A stretch of 64,000 bases of DNA, taken from NCBI GenBank assembly GCA_028688145.1, contig JAQTYU010000012.1, forward strand, positions 40,102 through 104,101, given 5' to 3'. Position numbers and translations under genes: made by a program. The notes beneath the pieces are model-generated. The model had not been told where the DNA came from and made no database searches. It saw only the letters and a list, made by a program, of their open reading frames with translations. Origin of the DNA: Thiotrichaceae bacterium (lineage in GTDB: Bacteria; Pseudomonadota; Gammaproteobacteria; Beggiatoales; Beggiatoaceae). Every line of letters begins with the position of its first letter. The stretch's first letter is position 1. Positions 1 through 8,462 of the stretch are shown here, in pieces.

Positions 1-462
1 TTTGATTTCTGCAATCCCTTTTTCAGGGTCGAGATAGGCGGCGGCAGCGACTTCGGGGGCAAGGGCGGGGTCGGCTAATAATCCTAAAGCTAAGGGTTCT
101 AGTCCTGCTTCTTTGGCGATTTGTGCTTTGGTGCGGCGTTTGAGCTTGTAGGGTAAATATAAATCTTCTAATTCGGTTTTGGTGGCGGCGGCTAAAATCG
201 CGGCATTTAATTCGGGGGTGAGCTTTTGCTGTTCTTGAATACTGTTCAGAATGGTTTCGCGCCGTTCATCGAGTTCTCGTAAATATCGCAGCCGTTCTTC
301 GAGGTTGCGTAACTGGGTGTCGTCCAGTCCGCCTGTGACTTCTTTGCGGTAACGGGCGATAAAGGGAACGGTCGCCCCTTCGTCTAACAAGGCAATGGTG
401 GCAAGGACTTGTGTTTCTTGTACCGAGAGTTCTTGAGCAATGCGCTGTGCAATCGTATTCAT
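1..462 (-). CDS. tex: Tex family transcription accessory protein (5' part, runs off left edge)
   Basis: The reverse strand encodes 154 codons from an ATG at 462 and stays open to the window edge, so only the N-terminal domain is present. The start [15 protein letters not shown] and the segment [17 protein letters not shown] followed by [18 protein letters not shown] are characteristic of the Tex N-terminal helical domain. Family members are about 770 residues and carry a YqgF-like fold, helix-hairpin-helix elements and a C-terminal S1 RNA-binding domain, all of which would lie outside the window. Tex is a cytoplasmic nucleic-acid-binding factor affecting transcription; its exact role is poorly defined. 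The next gene, gshB, is divergent. Confidence 0.9.
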   Translation of the reverse strand, partial: MNTIAQRIAQELSVQETQVLATIALLDEGATVPFIARYRKEVTGGLDDTQLRNLEERLRYLRELDERRETILNSIQEQQKLTPELNAAILAAATKTELEDLYLPYKLKRRTKAQIAKEAGLEPLALGLLADPALAPEVAAAAYLDPEKGIAEIK

Positions 463-567
463 TGAAAGGTTTTTAGCTTAGGTTAAAAGGGCGTGCGTAT
501 TATTAAAGTAAATGCTATTTATAGCAACCGCTTATTTTAATGTGTCCATCGGGGTTATATCTCTAAC

Positions 568-599
568 GTAGGGTGTATAAGCGTAGCGTCATACACCTT
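568..599. repeat. GGTGTAT...ATACACC palindrome
   Basis: Inverted halves at 572-578 and 591-597 enclose a GCGTAGCG-type centre. A related palindrome with GGTGGAATA/TATTCCACC arms and the same centre is at 57643-57674, so this is a short dispersed intergenic palindrome. Confidence 0.6.
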
Positions 600-670
600 A
601 AACAAATTGAAAATAACGCACTACCGTTTGAAAAATTTGTTCATTCTGGTGCTTTATGAAACATTAAAAC

Positions 671-752
671 AAGCCCCTAAATCCCCTAAAGGGAACTTAA
701 AATATCAAAAATAATTATTTAGTCTTTAGCCCCCTTGAGGGGATTGGGGGCT
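671..752. repeat. CCCC-hairpin intergenic repeat, copy 1
   Basis: Left arm AAGCCCCTAAATCCCCTAAA and right arm with CCCCTTGAGGGGATTGGGGG form a long imperfect hairpin around an AT-rich centre. Full copies recur at 5203-5280 and 63475-63552, and a half copy at 57703-57729. All are between genes. Confidence 0.8.
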
Positions 753-903
753 TATTTACACTAATTCTTGAAAGATTACGCGGCATTATAGCATTTTATC
801 AAACAGATAGTTAAGGCTATCTCTCTAATTTTAAACTAAATACTAGCAGACTGATAAAAAGTTCGCGTACAATGCCAAACCAGTAACCCCATTGGAGCAA
901 GTT

Positions 904-1863
904 ATGACGATTCAGGTAGGCATCGTTATGGATGCGATTCAACGCATCAAAATTCAAAAAGACAGCAGTTTTGCGATGCTGTTAGCGGCACAAGCACGCG
1001 GTTGGACAATTCACTACATGGAATTGGATGACTTGTGGTTACGCGATGGCGAAGCCTATGCCAACATGCGTAAATTGCGTGTTCAAGACGACCCTGATGA
1101 ATGGTTTTCATTTTTATCTCCCCCCCACGCCGCGCCCTTGCACAGTTTAGATGTAATTCTAATGCGCAAAGACCCGCCTTTTGATGCCGAATATTTAGCC
1201 GCCACCCATTTGTTAGAATTGGCTGAAGCCGCAGGCGCACTGGTGATTAACAAGCCGCAAAGTTTGCGTGATGCCAATGAAAAATTATTCACCGCATGGT
1301 TTCCGCAATGTTGCCCGCCCAGTTTGGTGAGCTGCAACAAAGCAAAAATTAAGGCGTTTTTAAACGAGCAACGCGACATCGTAATTAAACCTTTAGATGG
1401 CATGGGCGGCGCGTCGGTGTTTCGGATAAAGTACGGCGATGAAAATACCAACGTCATCATCGAAACCATCACCCATAATGGCAAACGCTTTGTGATGGTG
1501 CAACGCTACATTCCCGAAATTATTCACGGTGATAAACGTATTTTAGTGATTGATGGCGAGCCTGTGCCCTATGCTTTGGCGCGTTATCCCGCAGAAGGCG
1601 AATTACGCGGCAATTTGGCAGCGGGCGGGCGCGGAATGGGCGTGAGTTTAAGCGAGCGTGATTATTGGATTTGCCAACAAGTGGGCGCGAAATTGCGGGA
1701 AAAAGGTTTGATGTTTGTGGGTTTAGATGTGATTGGGGAATATTTGACTGAAATTAACGTGACCAGCCCCACTTGCATTCGAGAATTGGATAAACAGTAT
1801 AAGATTGATATTGCAGGACAATTATTGGATGCGATTGAAGCGAAATTACAGGCGGCAGGTTAA
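904..1863 (+). CDS. gshB: Glutathione synthetase
   Basis: ATP-grasp enzyme joining gamma-glutamylcysteine and glycine to make glutathione in the cytoplasm. Family signatures along the 319 residues include VILMRKDPPFD, NKPQSLRDANEKLFTAWF, the glycine-rich ATP loop KPLDGMGGAS, NLAAGGRG and the C-terminal EINVTSPTCIRE; length matches E. coli GshB (about 316). A TTG at 892 is also in frame, but GGAG at 894-897 lies six bases before the ATG at 904, and starting there gives the usual MTIQVGIVMD N-terminus. gshA is not nearby. Single-gene unit between the divergent tex and a convergent neighbour. Confidence 0.96.
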   Translation: MTIQVGIVMDAIQRIKIQKDSSFAMLLAAQARGWTIHYMELDDLWLRDGEAYANMRKLRVQDDPDEWFSFLSPPHAAPLHSLDVILMRKDPPFDAEYLAATHLLELAEAAGALVINKPQSLRDANEKLFTAWFPQCCPPSLVSCNKAKIKAFLNEQRDIVIKPLDGMGGASVFRIKYGDENTNVIIETITHNGKRFVMVQRYIPEIIHGDKRILVIDGEPVPYALARYPAEGELRGNLAAGGRGMGVSLSERDYWICQQVGAKLREKGLMFVGLDVIGEYLTEINVTSPTCIRELDKQYKIDIAGQLLDAIEAKLQAAG

Positions 1864-1898
1864 ATTCGCTCGCGGGCTGACACGAGCGAATTCGAACA

Positions 1899-3386
1899 TT
1901 AAATCTGTTTAGACCATGCGTTTTTTGCAAACAAACGGGTTAAGGCTTTTCCCATCCAATAAATATCTTGTTTAAGACTGCGGGTGCGGGCATAGTGCGC
2001 TTCAATTAATAATTGTTCTTCAATGGGCAGCGAAGCCGCGCCTTTCACCAATTGGCAGGGACTGAGTAAACCTGCGGGCGCGGTGTCACGGACTTTTTCC
2101 CAAACTTCGATACCTTCCGTGGGTGCACTGGGGGTTTTCGGCATCACCCCGATTAAACGCAGGTCGCCGCGCACCACCGCCCATAATTTGGGTAAATGCC
2201 GAATCCAACGCACGCCTGCGCGCCATTCAAATAAATCACATAATTGCGCTTGACGCATTCCTTGTTCATTGAATTCAGCATGATTACTATACCAAGTGGT
2301 TTTTTGCAACAGCGTACGCGGCGATTGCCCTTTCCAATACATCATGCCTGCCAGCAATAATTGCAAGGGTGCAGTCAGCAGCAAGGCACACAAGGCTAAA
2401 CCTCGGTGTGTCGCTTCTTCAAATAAATGTCCGAAAGTTTTATGCGTGAGATCAGTCAACAAAAAACTGTTCACCACAGGAATTAGGCTACTGTTATCGA
2501 CCCGAATTAAATAATGTCCACTGACAATCGCATTACGGACATCTAAATATTTGCCGATATACGTGTCGGGCATGACTACGCTGTTTTCCAGCACCGTACC
2601 GCAATCTACAATGCTGTGCCGATTGAGTACTACTTGTTTTAACAGCCGTGCTTCAGGGTGCACGCGACAACACGCGCCGACAATGCCGTGATTATTATGT
2701 GTGGTAAGCTTGCTGCTGCGCCCTATCCATAAATCAATATTGGCACGATAACCTGCTAAATCTAAATTATTGAATTCACCTGCTAAAACTTGCATATTGG
2801 TGGCATGGAAGTTTTTTAGTGAATCTAATAGCGCGACTTTGCCGCTGATTTCGACGCAAGGACAAAGCAGAATTTGTGGGGAGAAAATACGTTGATAACC
2901 GAGAAAATCAATATCAGGAATCAGGCTACTTTGCTTGTTCCAAAAGACTACACCTGCATTTCGATCAGTCAATGTACCTGCAATAATCGGCATCTCTTCT
3001 GGACAGTGTTGGATTAATTTATCGGTTTGCCGCAAGAAACTGATGACTTCCAGATTGGAGAGAACATCACCGCGCAGTAATAAATAATGTCCCTCACTTA
3101 AACTGTCACCAAGACGTGTCAATAGGTCTCGAGGTGATTCCTCTCCACGACTGAGCATATAACTTAAGCGGATATTCCAAGCTTTGCCTTGTTGAAAATG
3201 GGTTTCAATCAAATCGGCATCGGGGGAAATAATCAACACCGCTTCGGTAATTCCTGCCACTAAGAGGGATTCTAAAACATATTCTAATAAGGGTTTGGTC
3301 GCAATAGGGAGCAGGGCGACGGGCAATTTTTCAGTCAGTGGCAGCAGTTCAGCTCCCAGACGATCAGCGAAGATAATGGCTTTCAT
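1899..3386 (-). CDS. Nucleotidyltransferase-like / left-handed-helix / sugar-transferase-like fusion protein
   Basis: 495 residues. Residues 1-200 resemble sugar-phosphate nucleotidyltransferases, but the usual GGxGTRLxPLT loop reads ADRLGAELLPLT, lacking the glycine pair and the arginine. Hexapeptide-like repeats around 240-305 (VLNRHSIVDCGTVLEN, VVMPDTYIGKYL) suggest a left-handed beta-helix. A membrane segment near 330-350 leads into a region aligning with bacterial sugar transferases: RHLPKLWAVVRGDLRLIGVMP corresponds to LDELPQLxNVLKGDMSLVGPRP, but the catalytic Asp-Glu is replaced by Arg-His. It therefore looks like a polysaccharide-pathway protein that may be regulatory or catalytically impaired. 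No other exopolysaccharide genes are adjacent; manC lies 15 kb away. No clear Shine-Dalgarno sequence. Confidence 0.65.
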   Translation of the reverse strand: MKAIIFADRLGAELLPLTEKLPVALLPIATKPLLEYVLESLLVAGITEAVLIISPDADLIETHFQQGKAWNIRLSYMLSRGEESPRDLLTRLGDSLSEGHYLLLRGDVLSNLEVISFLRQTDKLIQHCPEEMPIIAGTLTDRNAGVVFWNKQSSLIPDIDFLGYQRIFSPQILLCPCVEISGKVALLDSLKNFHATNMQVLAGEFNNLDLAGYRANIDLWIGRSSKLTTHNNHGIVGACCRVHPEARLLKQVVLNRHSIVDCGTVLENSVVMPDTYIGKYLDVRNAIVSGHYLIRVDNSSLIPVVNSFLLTDLTHKTFGHLFEEATHRGLALCALLLTAPLQLLLAGMMYWKGQSPRTLLQKTTWYSNHAEFNEQGMRQAQLCDLFEWRAGVRWIRHLPKLWAVVRGDLRLIGVMPKTPSAPTEGIEVWEKVRDTAPAGLLSPCQLVKGAASLPIEEQLLIEAHYARTRSLKQDIYWMGKALTRLFAKNAWSKQI

Positions 3387-3487
3387 AACGACACGGTTTT
3401 TAGAAAATAAGTGCTAAAATGAGCATGTAAAGCATCATACCTTACATGCTGTTGCAGCGCGTCAAAAAAGTCCGTGTTTTGTGGCGT

Positions 3488-4057
3488 TTATGGGGTAAAC
3501 GGCATAAACCCCATCGGGGCTGCCATACGGTTGACGTTGTAGCCCATGCCGCTGACGTGTGCATTTAACAAGCCCATTTGTGAACTCATGCGCGCCATAT
3601 CCGCACTCATTTGCCCCATACTGAATTTCATCATCGCCATATTGTCACCCATGCCGCCCATATCGCCGCGCATTTTAGAGACTTGTTCACTCATCACCAA
3701 AACATGATTGCTCATTTCAGGCATCACGCTGATAAAATCGCGCATTTTGTCCACTGCGTGCTGCATTCCTTCGACATTTTGGGCAACCGTCAAAAAGTTT
3801 TTACTCATGCCCTGCATGTAACCGCTCATATCTGTCATGTGGCGGGTGATACTTTTCATGTCGCTGGTCAAAGTCGAGATTAAATAAAACATCGCGCCGC
3901 ATAACAACACCATGCCTAATAAAGTAAAACGAATAATTTGGGTGGTGCGCCGACCAATCCGAATGCTTAAATCTTCGCGGTATTTCATCGCATGATGAAA
4001 CTCGCGCATGGTGTTTTCTACAATTTCTGCAATTTCTCTGGGCGTAGCTTCCGCCAT
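3488..4057 (-). CDS. Methionine-rich single-pass membrane coiled-coil protein
   Basis: 189 residues, of which about 30 are methionine. A basic cytoplasmic N-terminal stretch (1-40) precedes one membrane helix (about 41-64, FTLLGMVLLCGAMFYLISTL). The rest is predicted helical with Met recurring every three, four or seven residues (for example MRGDMGGMGDNMAMMKFSMG) and ends in a Met/Pro-rich tail. It lies 24 bases downstream of a DUF302 gene on the same strand and is probably co-transcribed with it. I do not recognise a named family. The Met pattern could serve helix packing or soft-metal binding; neither can be decided from sequence. A GGGGGG tract eight bases before the ATG is a plausible ribosome site. 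Confidence 0.7.
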   Translation of the reverse strand: MAEATPREIAEIVENTMREFHHAMKYREDLSIRIGRRTTQIIRFTLLGMVLLCGAMFYLISTLTSDMKSITRHMTDMSGYMQGMSKNFLTVAQNVEGMQHAVDKMRDFISVMPEMSNHVLVMSEQVSKMRGDMGGMGDNMAMMKFSMGQMSADMARMSSQMGLLNAHVSGMGYNVNRMAAPMGFMPFTP

Positions 4058-4081
4058 AATTTTATCCCCCCGGTAATGAAA

Positions 4082-4477
4082 TTATGCGGTCTGCGCTAAC
4101 GCGTCACGGACACGCAATAAATGTTGTTTGACAGCTTCAGCTAAGGGTTTTGCCTGTGGATTATCCACCACGCTAAACATTGCAATCGGGTCAATAAAAC
4201 CCACGGTAATGCTATTGTCTTCTTCAACGCGCAATAATACATTGCAAGGTAATAACAGCCCAATATCAGGTTCTTGGGTAATGGCTTCGTGCGCTAATTT
4301 AGGATTGCACGCACCCAAAATACGATACGGGCGAATTTCAATGCCCAGTTTTTCTTTAATCGTGTTATGCGCATTAATTTCAGTCAGCACGCCAAAACCT
4401 TCTTGTTTAAGCGCGTCTTTAACTTTGAGGGTAATCTCTTCTAATGAACCGTGTAATGAAACATGAAAGCCATACAT
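4082..4477 (-). CDS. DUF302 domain protein (cytoplasmic form)
   Basis: 131 residues without a signal peptide, covering one DUF302 domain: FHVSLHGSLEEITLKVKDAL, then EGFGVLTEINAHNTIKEKLG, YRILGACNPKLAHEAI and a PCNVLLRV strand. The segment GACNPKLAHEAI with its Cys, and PCNV, are typical of DUF302 proteins often found in sulfur oxidisers. Biochemical function is not established. AAGGAG lies ten bases before the ATG. It precedes the Met-rich membrane protein gene by 24 bases and is divergent from a second, secreted DUF302 protein, so the three genes form a small locus around a shared 200-base promoter region. Confidence 0.85.
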   Translation of the reverse strand: MYGFHVSLHGSLEEITLKVKDALKQEGFGVLTEINAHNTIKEKLGIEIRPYRILGACNPKLAHEAITQEPDIGLLLPCNVLLRVEEDNSITVGFIDPIAMFSVVDNPQAKPLAEAVKQHLLRVRDALAQTA

Positions 4478-4679
4478 TTTAAGGATGCTCCTTGGAAGGG
4501 TAAGAACTATATTAGCGTATATTAATACGCCTTGTGGACAATTTACCAGATTTAGTCGTGATTACATCCTCGCTTTGAAAATGGAAGTTAAAACTATAAA
4601 CCCATAACATAAACTGATATACCTAAATTCTGATTAATGAGAAAATGGATCAGTTTCAACGAATTTAAAGGCTTATCTG
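4478..4679. promoter_or_regulatory. Divergent promoter region of the DUF302 locus
   Basis: About 200 AT-rich bases separate the two divergent DUF302 genes and must hold both promoters. AAGGAG (minus strand) and AAAGG (plus strand) ribosome sites are visible at its two ends. No clear operator was recognised. Confidence 0.45.
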
Positions 4680-5174
4680 ATGAAATACTTACTCATGCTC
4701 AGTTGTTTATTATTGGGATTTGCAGCACCGAGTTTTGCAGAAACACCCGCCAGCTTTGAACTCGCCCAAAGTGTGATTAAAATTCCTTTGGCACAAGGGG
4801 TTTCCTTCAAAGATGCCGCTGAATCTTTGACCCTGAAAGCCAATAGTTTGAATTTAAAATTAGTGGCACATCAGCCGATGTCGGAAGAACTCAAAGCTCA
4901 AGGCGTAAAAGATGCACGACACATTGAAATTTTTCAATTTTGTGATGTTAAAACCGCAAAAGCTTTAGTGGATCATGAAATTTTATTCGCCGCATATTTG
5001 CCTTGTCGCATTGCCTTACTTGAAGACAAACAAGGCAAAGGCTGGCTGTTGATGTTAAATCTCGACATGCTGCTCAAAGCCACCACATTGCCGCCCGATT
5101 TACACACCCAAGCCCTGAAAGTGCGTGATGCTTTGCAGCAAATCATAGAAGCAGGGGCGAAAGGAGAGTTATAA
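4680..5174 (+). CDS. Secreted DUF302-like protein
   Basis: 164 residues. A signal peptide (MKYLLMLSCLLLGFAAPSFA, cleavage near 20) is followed by a DUF302-like fold: VSFKDAAESLTLKANSLNLK, the motif IEIFQFCDVKTAKALVD with Cys, the PCRIALLED strand and a C-terminal helix HTQALKVRDALQQII that resembles the C-terminus of the cytoplasmic paralogue. Expected location is the periplasm. AAAGG sits nine bases before the ATG. Divergent from the cytoplasmic DUF302 gene, suggesting paired function on both sides of the membrane; the reaction or ligand is unknown. Confidence 0.8.
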   Translation: MKYLLMLSCLLLGFAAPSFAETPASFELAQSVIKIPLAQGVSFKDAAESLTLKANSLNLKLVAHQPMSEELKAQGVKDARHIEIFQFCDVKTAKALVDHEILFAAYLPCRIALLEDKQGKGWLLMLNLDMLLKATTLPPDLHTQALKVRDALQQIIEAGAKGEL

Positions 5175-5202
5175 TAGTTGTAGTCCTTAAATCTTTTAAC
5201 TG

Positions 5203-5280
5203 CGCCCCTAAATCCCCTAAAGGGGACTTTAAAGACAATAATCTTTAATGTTTAGCCCCCTTCAGGGGGTTGGGGGCTTC
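5203..5280. repeat. CCCC-hairpin intergenic repeat, copy 2
   Basis: GCCCCTAAATCCCCTAAAGG on the left pairs with CCCCCTTCAGGGGGTTGGGG on the right across a short AT-rich loop. Lies between the DUF302-like gene and rsmH and could act as a transcription attenuator or terminator. Confidence 0.8.
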
Positions 5281-5353
5281 TTTCAAACAGTTTTCAACGC
5301 GGGGGCACAATTTGCCACCCGTTTAAACCCACCTCCACTATATATAAGCTGAC

Positions 5354-6295
5354 GTGTTTCCTACCCAATCTTCTAGTCATATCCCTGTTTTACTCAATGA
5401 AGTCCTTGACGCGCTAAACATTCACGCAGAAGGCACTTATTTAGATTGCACCTTTGGACGCGGCGGACACAGTCGCGCAATTTTGCAGCAACTTGGTGAA
5501 AACGGTCGATTATTCGCCCTAGACCAAGACCCCGACGCAGTCGCAGAAGGCAAAATTCTTGCTGCCAGTGACCCGCGTTTTCAAATCATTCATTGTCCTT
5601 TTGACCAACTTGCCAAAGTGCTGAGCGAATACAAATTAACCCGCAGTGTTGACGGCATCTTATTAGATTTAGGCGTATCTTCACCCCAATTAGACAATGC
5701 AGAACGCGGCTTCAGTTTTATGCGCGATGGTGAATTAGACATGCGTATGAATCCCAGCGAAGGTCAAAGCGTTGCCGAATGGTTACAATTTGCCAAAGTG
5801 GAAGACATCGCCCTCGTGATTAAAACTTATGGCGAAGAACGTCATGCCAAACGTTTAGCAAAAGCGATTGTGACGGCGCGTGAAGTAGAGCCATTCACCC
5901 ACACCCGCCAGCTTGCGGAAATTGTTGCCGCCGCCCATCCCCAATGGGAAGAAGGCAGACATCCCGCGACCCGTACTTTTCAAGCCTTCCGTATTTTCAT
6001 CAATCGGGAATTAGAACAATTAGCCGAAGTGTTGCCACAAACTTTGGATTTGCTCGCGCCCGAGGGACGTTTAGCGGTGATTAGTTTCCATTCTTTGGAA
6101 GACCGTATCGTAAAACGTTTTATTCGTGATGAAGTGCGTGGCGATAATTATCCCCCAAACTTCCCAGTAACCGTGGACATGTTAAACCCGCAATTGCGCC
6201 AAATTGGCAAAGCGGTGTTTCCGAGCGATGAAGAAGTGTCGCGCAATCCGCGTTCTCGCAGTGCGGTGCTGCGGGTAGCGGAGCGGCTCGCTTAA
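5354..6295 (+). CDS. rsmH: 16S rRNA (cytosine(1402)-N(4))-methyltransferase RsmH (MraW)
   Basis: SAM-dependent methyltransferase acting on the decoding centre of 16S rRNA. The 313 residues match the family throughout: HIPVLLNEVLDAL at the start, the SAM loop YLDCTFGRGGHS, LDLGVSSPQLD, GFSFMRDGELDMRMN and the C-terminal SFHSLEDRIVKRFI. The start is a GTG at 5354 with no obvious Shine-Dalgarno. The stop codon abuts the ftsL ATG (TAAATG), so it is the first gene of an rsmH-ftsL-ftsI unit. mraZ, which normally precedes it, is absent. Confidence 0.97.
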   Translation: MFPTQSSSHIPVLLNEVLDALNIHAEGTYLDCTFGRGGHSRAILQQLGENGRLFALDQDPDAVAEGKILAASDPRFQIIHCPFDQLAKVLSEYKLTRSVDGILLDLGVSSPQLDNAERGFSFMRDGELDMRMNPSEGQSVAEWLQFAKVEDIALVIKTYGEERHAKRLAKAIVTAREVEPFTHTRQLAEIVAAAHPQWEEGRHPATRTFQAFRIFINRELEQLAEVLPQTLDLLAPEGRLAVISFHSLEDRIVKRFIRDEVRGDNYPPNFPVTVDMLNPQLRQIGKAVFPSDEEVSRNPRSRSAVLRVAERLA

Positions 6296-6568
6296 ATGCA
6301 GTGGCTTTGGAAATCATTGAGTATCGGGCTATTATTTGCCCTATTTTTCTCTGCCCTGAATTTGCTGGAAGTGCGTCACCAAATTCGTCAACAATTCATT
6401 GAATTGCAAAGCCTGCAACAGCAACGCGACGCGATGAATATCGAATGGGGACAATTGCAATTAGAGCAGAGCACTTGGGTGCAACATCAACGCCTTGAAA
6501 GCACCGCGCAAGGTCGCCTCAACATGCACTATCCCAATTATGGGGAAATGCAGATTCTGAAGCCGTGA
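6296..6568 (+). CDS. ftsL: Cell division protein FtsL
   Basis: 90-residue bitopic protein: short cytoplasmic tail, one membrane helix (about 6-24, SIGLLFALFFSALNLLEV), then a coiled-coil segment rich in Gln and Leu (ELQSLQQQRDAMNIEWGQLQ) and the family-typical end LEQSTWVQHQRLESTAQ. FtsL works with FtsB and FtsQ in the divisome to activate FtsWI. Its position directly between rsmH and ftsI is the canonical one. The ATG follows the rsmH stop without a gap and the 3' end overlaps ftsI by four bases. Confidence 0.93.
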   Translation: MQWLWKSLSIGLLFALFFSALNLLEVRHQIRQQFIELQSLQQQRDAMNIEWGQLQLEQSTWVQHQRLESTAQGRLNMHYPNYGEMQILKP

Positions 6569-8310
6569 AAAAATCCTCTTTACGCCATTTATCTTGGCGC
6601 GCCCGACATCCACGTAATCCGCATTCCCTGCCCCAAAAATTGGATATTTTATGGGCGCGGCGGCATTGGATGCTGGCGTGTTTAGTCTTGATTATTGCGG
6701 TGATTGTGGCGCGGGCGGTGTATTTGCAAGTGATGTATTCCGATTTCTTGCAAGGGCAAGGTTTGGCGCGACATTTACGCACTTTACCCGTGATGGCGCA
6801 TCGCGGCATGTTATTAGACCGACATGGCGAAACTTTAGCAGCAAGCACGCCTGTGGATTCCTTGTGGGTGAATCCTGTGCAATTTGCGAACCTGCGTCCG
6901 CGTTGGGGCGAATTGGCGCAATTATTGGGGATGACGCTTGCCGAAATTGAAAGTTTATTGCAAGGCAGAATGCAGCGGGAGTTTGTGTATATTAAACGCC
7001 ATTTGCCTCCGCATTTAGCCAAGGAAATTAAAGCCTTAAATCTGGATGGCGTATTTTTACAACGCGAATATCGCCGCTATTATCCCGCAGGCGAGGCGGC
7101 GGCGCATGTGGTGGGTTTCACCAATGTTGACGACCAAGGCATTGAAGGTTTAGAGCTGGCATTAGAGCCGTATTTGGCGGGAAAATCAGGTTCTAAACAA
7201 GTGATTCAAGACCGCAATGGGCAAATTATCACCGAAGTCGGCAGTGTGAAAATGGCGCAGGTTGGTGAAGATGTGCGCCTCAGTATTGACCAGCATTTGC
7301 AATATATCGCACACCGTGAATTAAAAGCGGCGGTTCAACAAGCCCAAGCCAAGGCGGGCACGGCGGTGTTGCTCGATGTGCACACGGGCGAGGTGTTGGC
7401 AATGGTCAATCAGCCTGGCTATAACCCAAATAATAAAGAAGAGCGGCTGCCCGAGCGTTATCGCAATCGCGCAGTCACCGACGTGTTTGAACCGGGTTCA
7501 ACTTTGAAGCCGTTTACCATTGCCGCCGCTTTGGAAAGCAAGCAATATCATGTGAAAAGCACGGTCGATACTTCGCCAGGCACTTTGAACCTAGGCAAAT
7601 ATCAGATTCGCGACAGTCGCAATTATGGCGTGATTGATTTAACCACGATTCTGCAAAAGTCGAGCAATGTCGGGGCGAGTAAAATTGCGCTCTCGTTGAA
7701 ACCTGAAGTATTGTGGAATATGTTGACGAAAGTCGGTTTCGGGGCGATTACGGGCTGTGGTTTTCCGGGTGAAGCCGATGGTCGATTGCCGCACTTTTTA
7801 GACTGGCACACCGCAGAACATGCGACTTTGTCTTTCGGTTATGGTTTGAACGTGACTGCTTTGCAATTGGCGCGGGCTTATGCCATTTTTGGCAATGAAG
7901 GACGTTTGCCGCCTGTGCGTTTTACTTTACCCAGTGCCAGTGAAACTTTTGCACGAACCTTGGGCACACAGGTGATTCAGCCGCAAACCGCCCAGCAAAT
8001 TTTAAGCATGTTGGAAACCGTGGTGCAAAGTGGCGGCACGGGCACCAAAGCGATGTTAGAAGGTTTTAATGTTGCGGGGAAAACGGGCACGGTGCGTAAA
8101 AATAGCGGCGGGGTGTATAACGAAAATGAATATTTTGCTCTGTTTGCGGGTATAGCACCTGCGTCACAGCCGCGTCTAGTTTTGGTGGTGATTATCGAAG
8201 AGCCTAACACGGGCGCGTATTATGGCGGTGAAGTTGCCGCACCCGTGTTCGCCAAAATTATGCAGGAGTCTTTGCGTTTGTTGAATGTGCCGCCTGACGC
8301 GCCGTTTTAG
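6565..8310 (+). CDS. ftsI: Peptidoglycan D,D-transpeptidase FtsI (penicillin-binding protein 3)
   Basis: 581 residues. Cytoplasmic N-terminus, one membrane anchor (about 34-55), a PBP dimerisation domain (about 70-220, including RGMLLDRHGETLAAS and AHVVGFTNVDDQGIEGLE), and a transpeptidase domain with catalytic Ser312 in GSTLKPF, the SSN motif at 366-368 and KTGT from Lys506. It cross-links septal peptidoglycan in the periplasm. GTG start at 6565 overlaps the ftsL stop (GTGA). In most relatives murE follows; here the gene is followed by an inverted repeat and an opposing Rpn-type nuclease, so the cluster ends here. Confidence 0.96.
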   Translation: MKKSSLRHLSWRARHPRNPHSLPQKLDILWARRHWMLACLVLIIAVIVARAVYLQVMYSDFLQGQGLARHLRTLPVMAHRGMLLDRHGETLAASTPVDSLWVNPVQFANLRPRWGELAQLLGMTLAEIESLLQGRMQREFVYIKRHLPPHLAKEIKALNLDGVFLQREYRRYYPAGEAAAHVVGFTNVDDQGIEGLELALEPYLAGKSGSKQVIQDRNGQIITEVGSVKMAQVGEDVRLSIDQHLQYIAHRELKAAVQQAQAKAGTAVLLDVHTGEVLAMVNQPGYNPNNKEERLPERYRNRAVTDVFEPGSTLKPFTIAAALESKQYHVKSTVDTSPGTLNLGKYQIRDSRNYGVIDLTTILQKSSNVGASKIALSLKPEVLWNMLTKVGFGAITGCGFPGEADGRLPHFLDWHTAEHATLSFGYGLNVTALQLARAYAIFGNEGRLPPVRFTLPSASETFARTLGTQVIQPQTAQQILSMLETVVQSGGTGTKAMLEGFNVAGKTGTVRKNSGGVYNENEYFALFAGIAPASQPRLVLVVIIEEPNTGAYYGGEVAAPVFAKIMQESLRLLNVPPDAPF

Positions 8311-8314
8311 GGGG

Positions 8315-8440
8315 TTGTCAGAATCAGGATTTGCTGGATTATCCGAATTAAACAGGATGAACTCCCAGTAATGGAGGAATTTGAGCTTATTTCTTTAATT
8401 CTGAAAATTTGGGTAATTCTGTAAATCCTGATTCTGACAA
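8315..8440. repeat. TTGTCAGAA inverted-repeat element, copy 1
   Basis: Arms TTGTCAGAATCAGGATTT (8315-8332) and its exact complement at 8423-8440 enclose about 90 bases. Related elements are at 43527-43609, 32455-32566 and 34585-34810. The element sits between the convergent ftsI and rpn genes and may also work as a two-way terminator. Confidence 0.75.
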
Positions 8441-8462
8441 AAAAATCCCACGCGGGCTATTT

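Larger units (their letters stand above)
463..903. other. Intergenic region, tex-gshB, with two palindromic repeats
   Basis: About 440 bases between divergent genes. No gene is visible. It holds a GGTGTAT/ATACACC palindrome (about 568-599) and a CCCC-type hairpin repeat (about 671-752), both recurring elsewhere in the window. The gshB ribosome-binding site closes the region at 894-897. Confidence 0.6.

Noticed and set aside
3611..3883. His-rich 90-codon ORF on the plus strand
   Set aside because: It is antisense to the Met-rich protein: ATG codons read as CAT (His) on the other strand, which explains the His pattern. No ribosome site.
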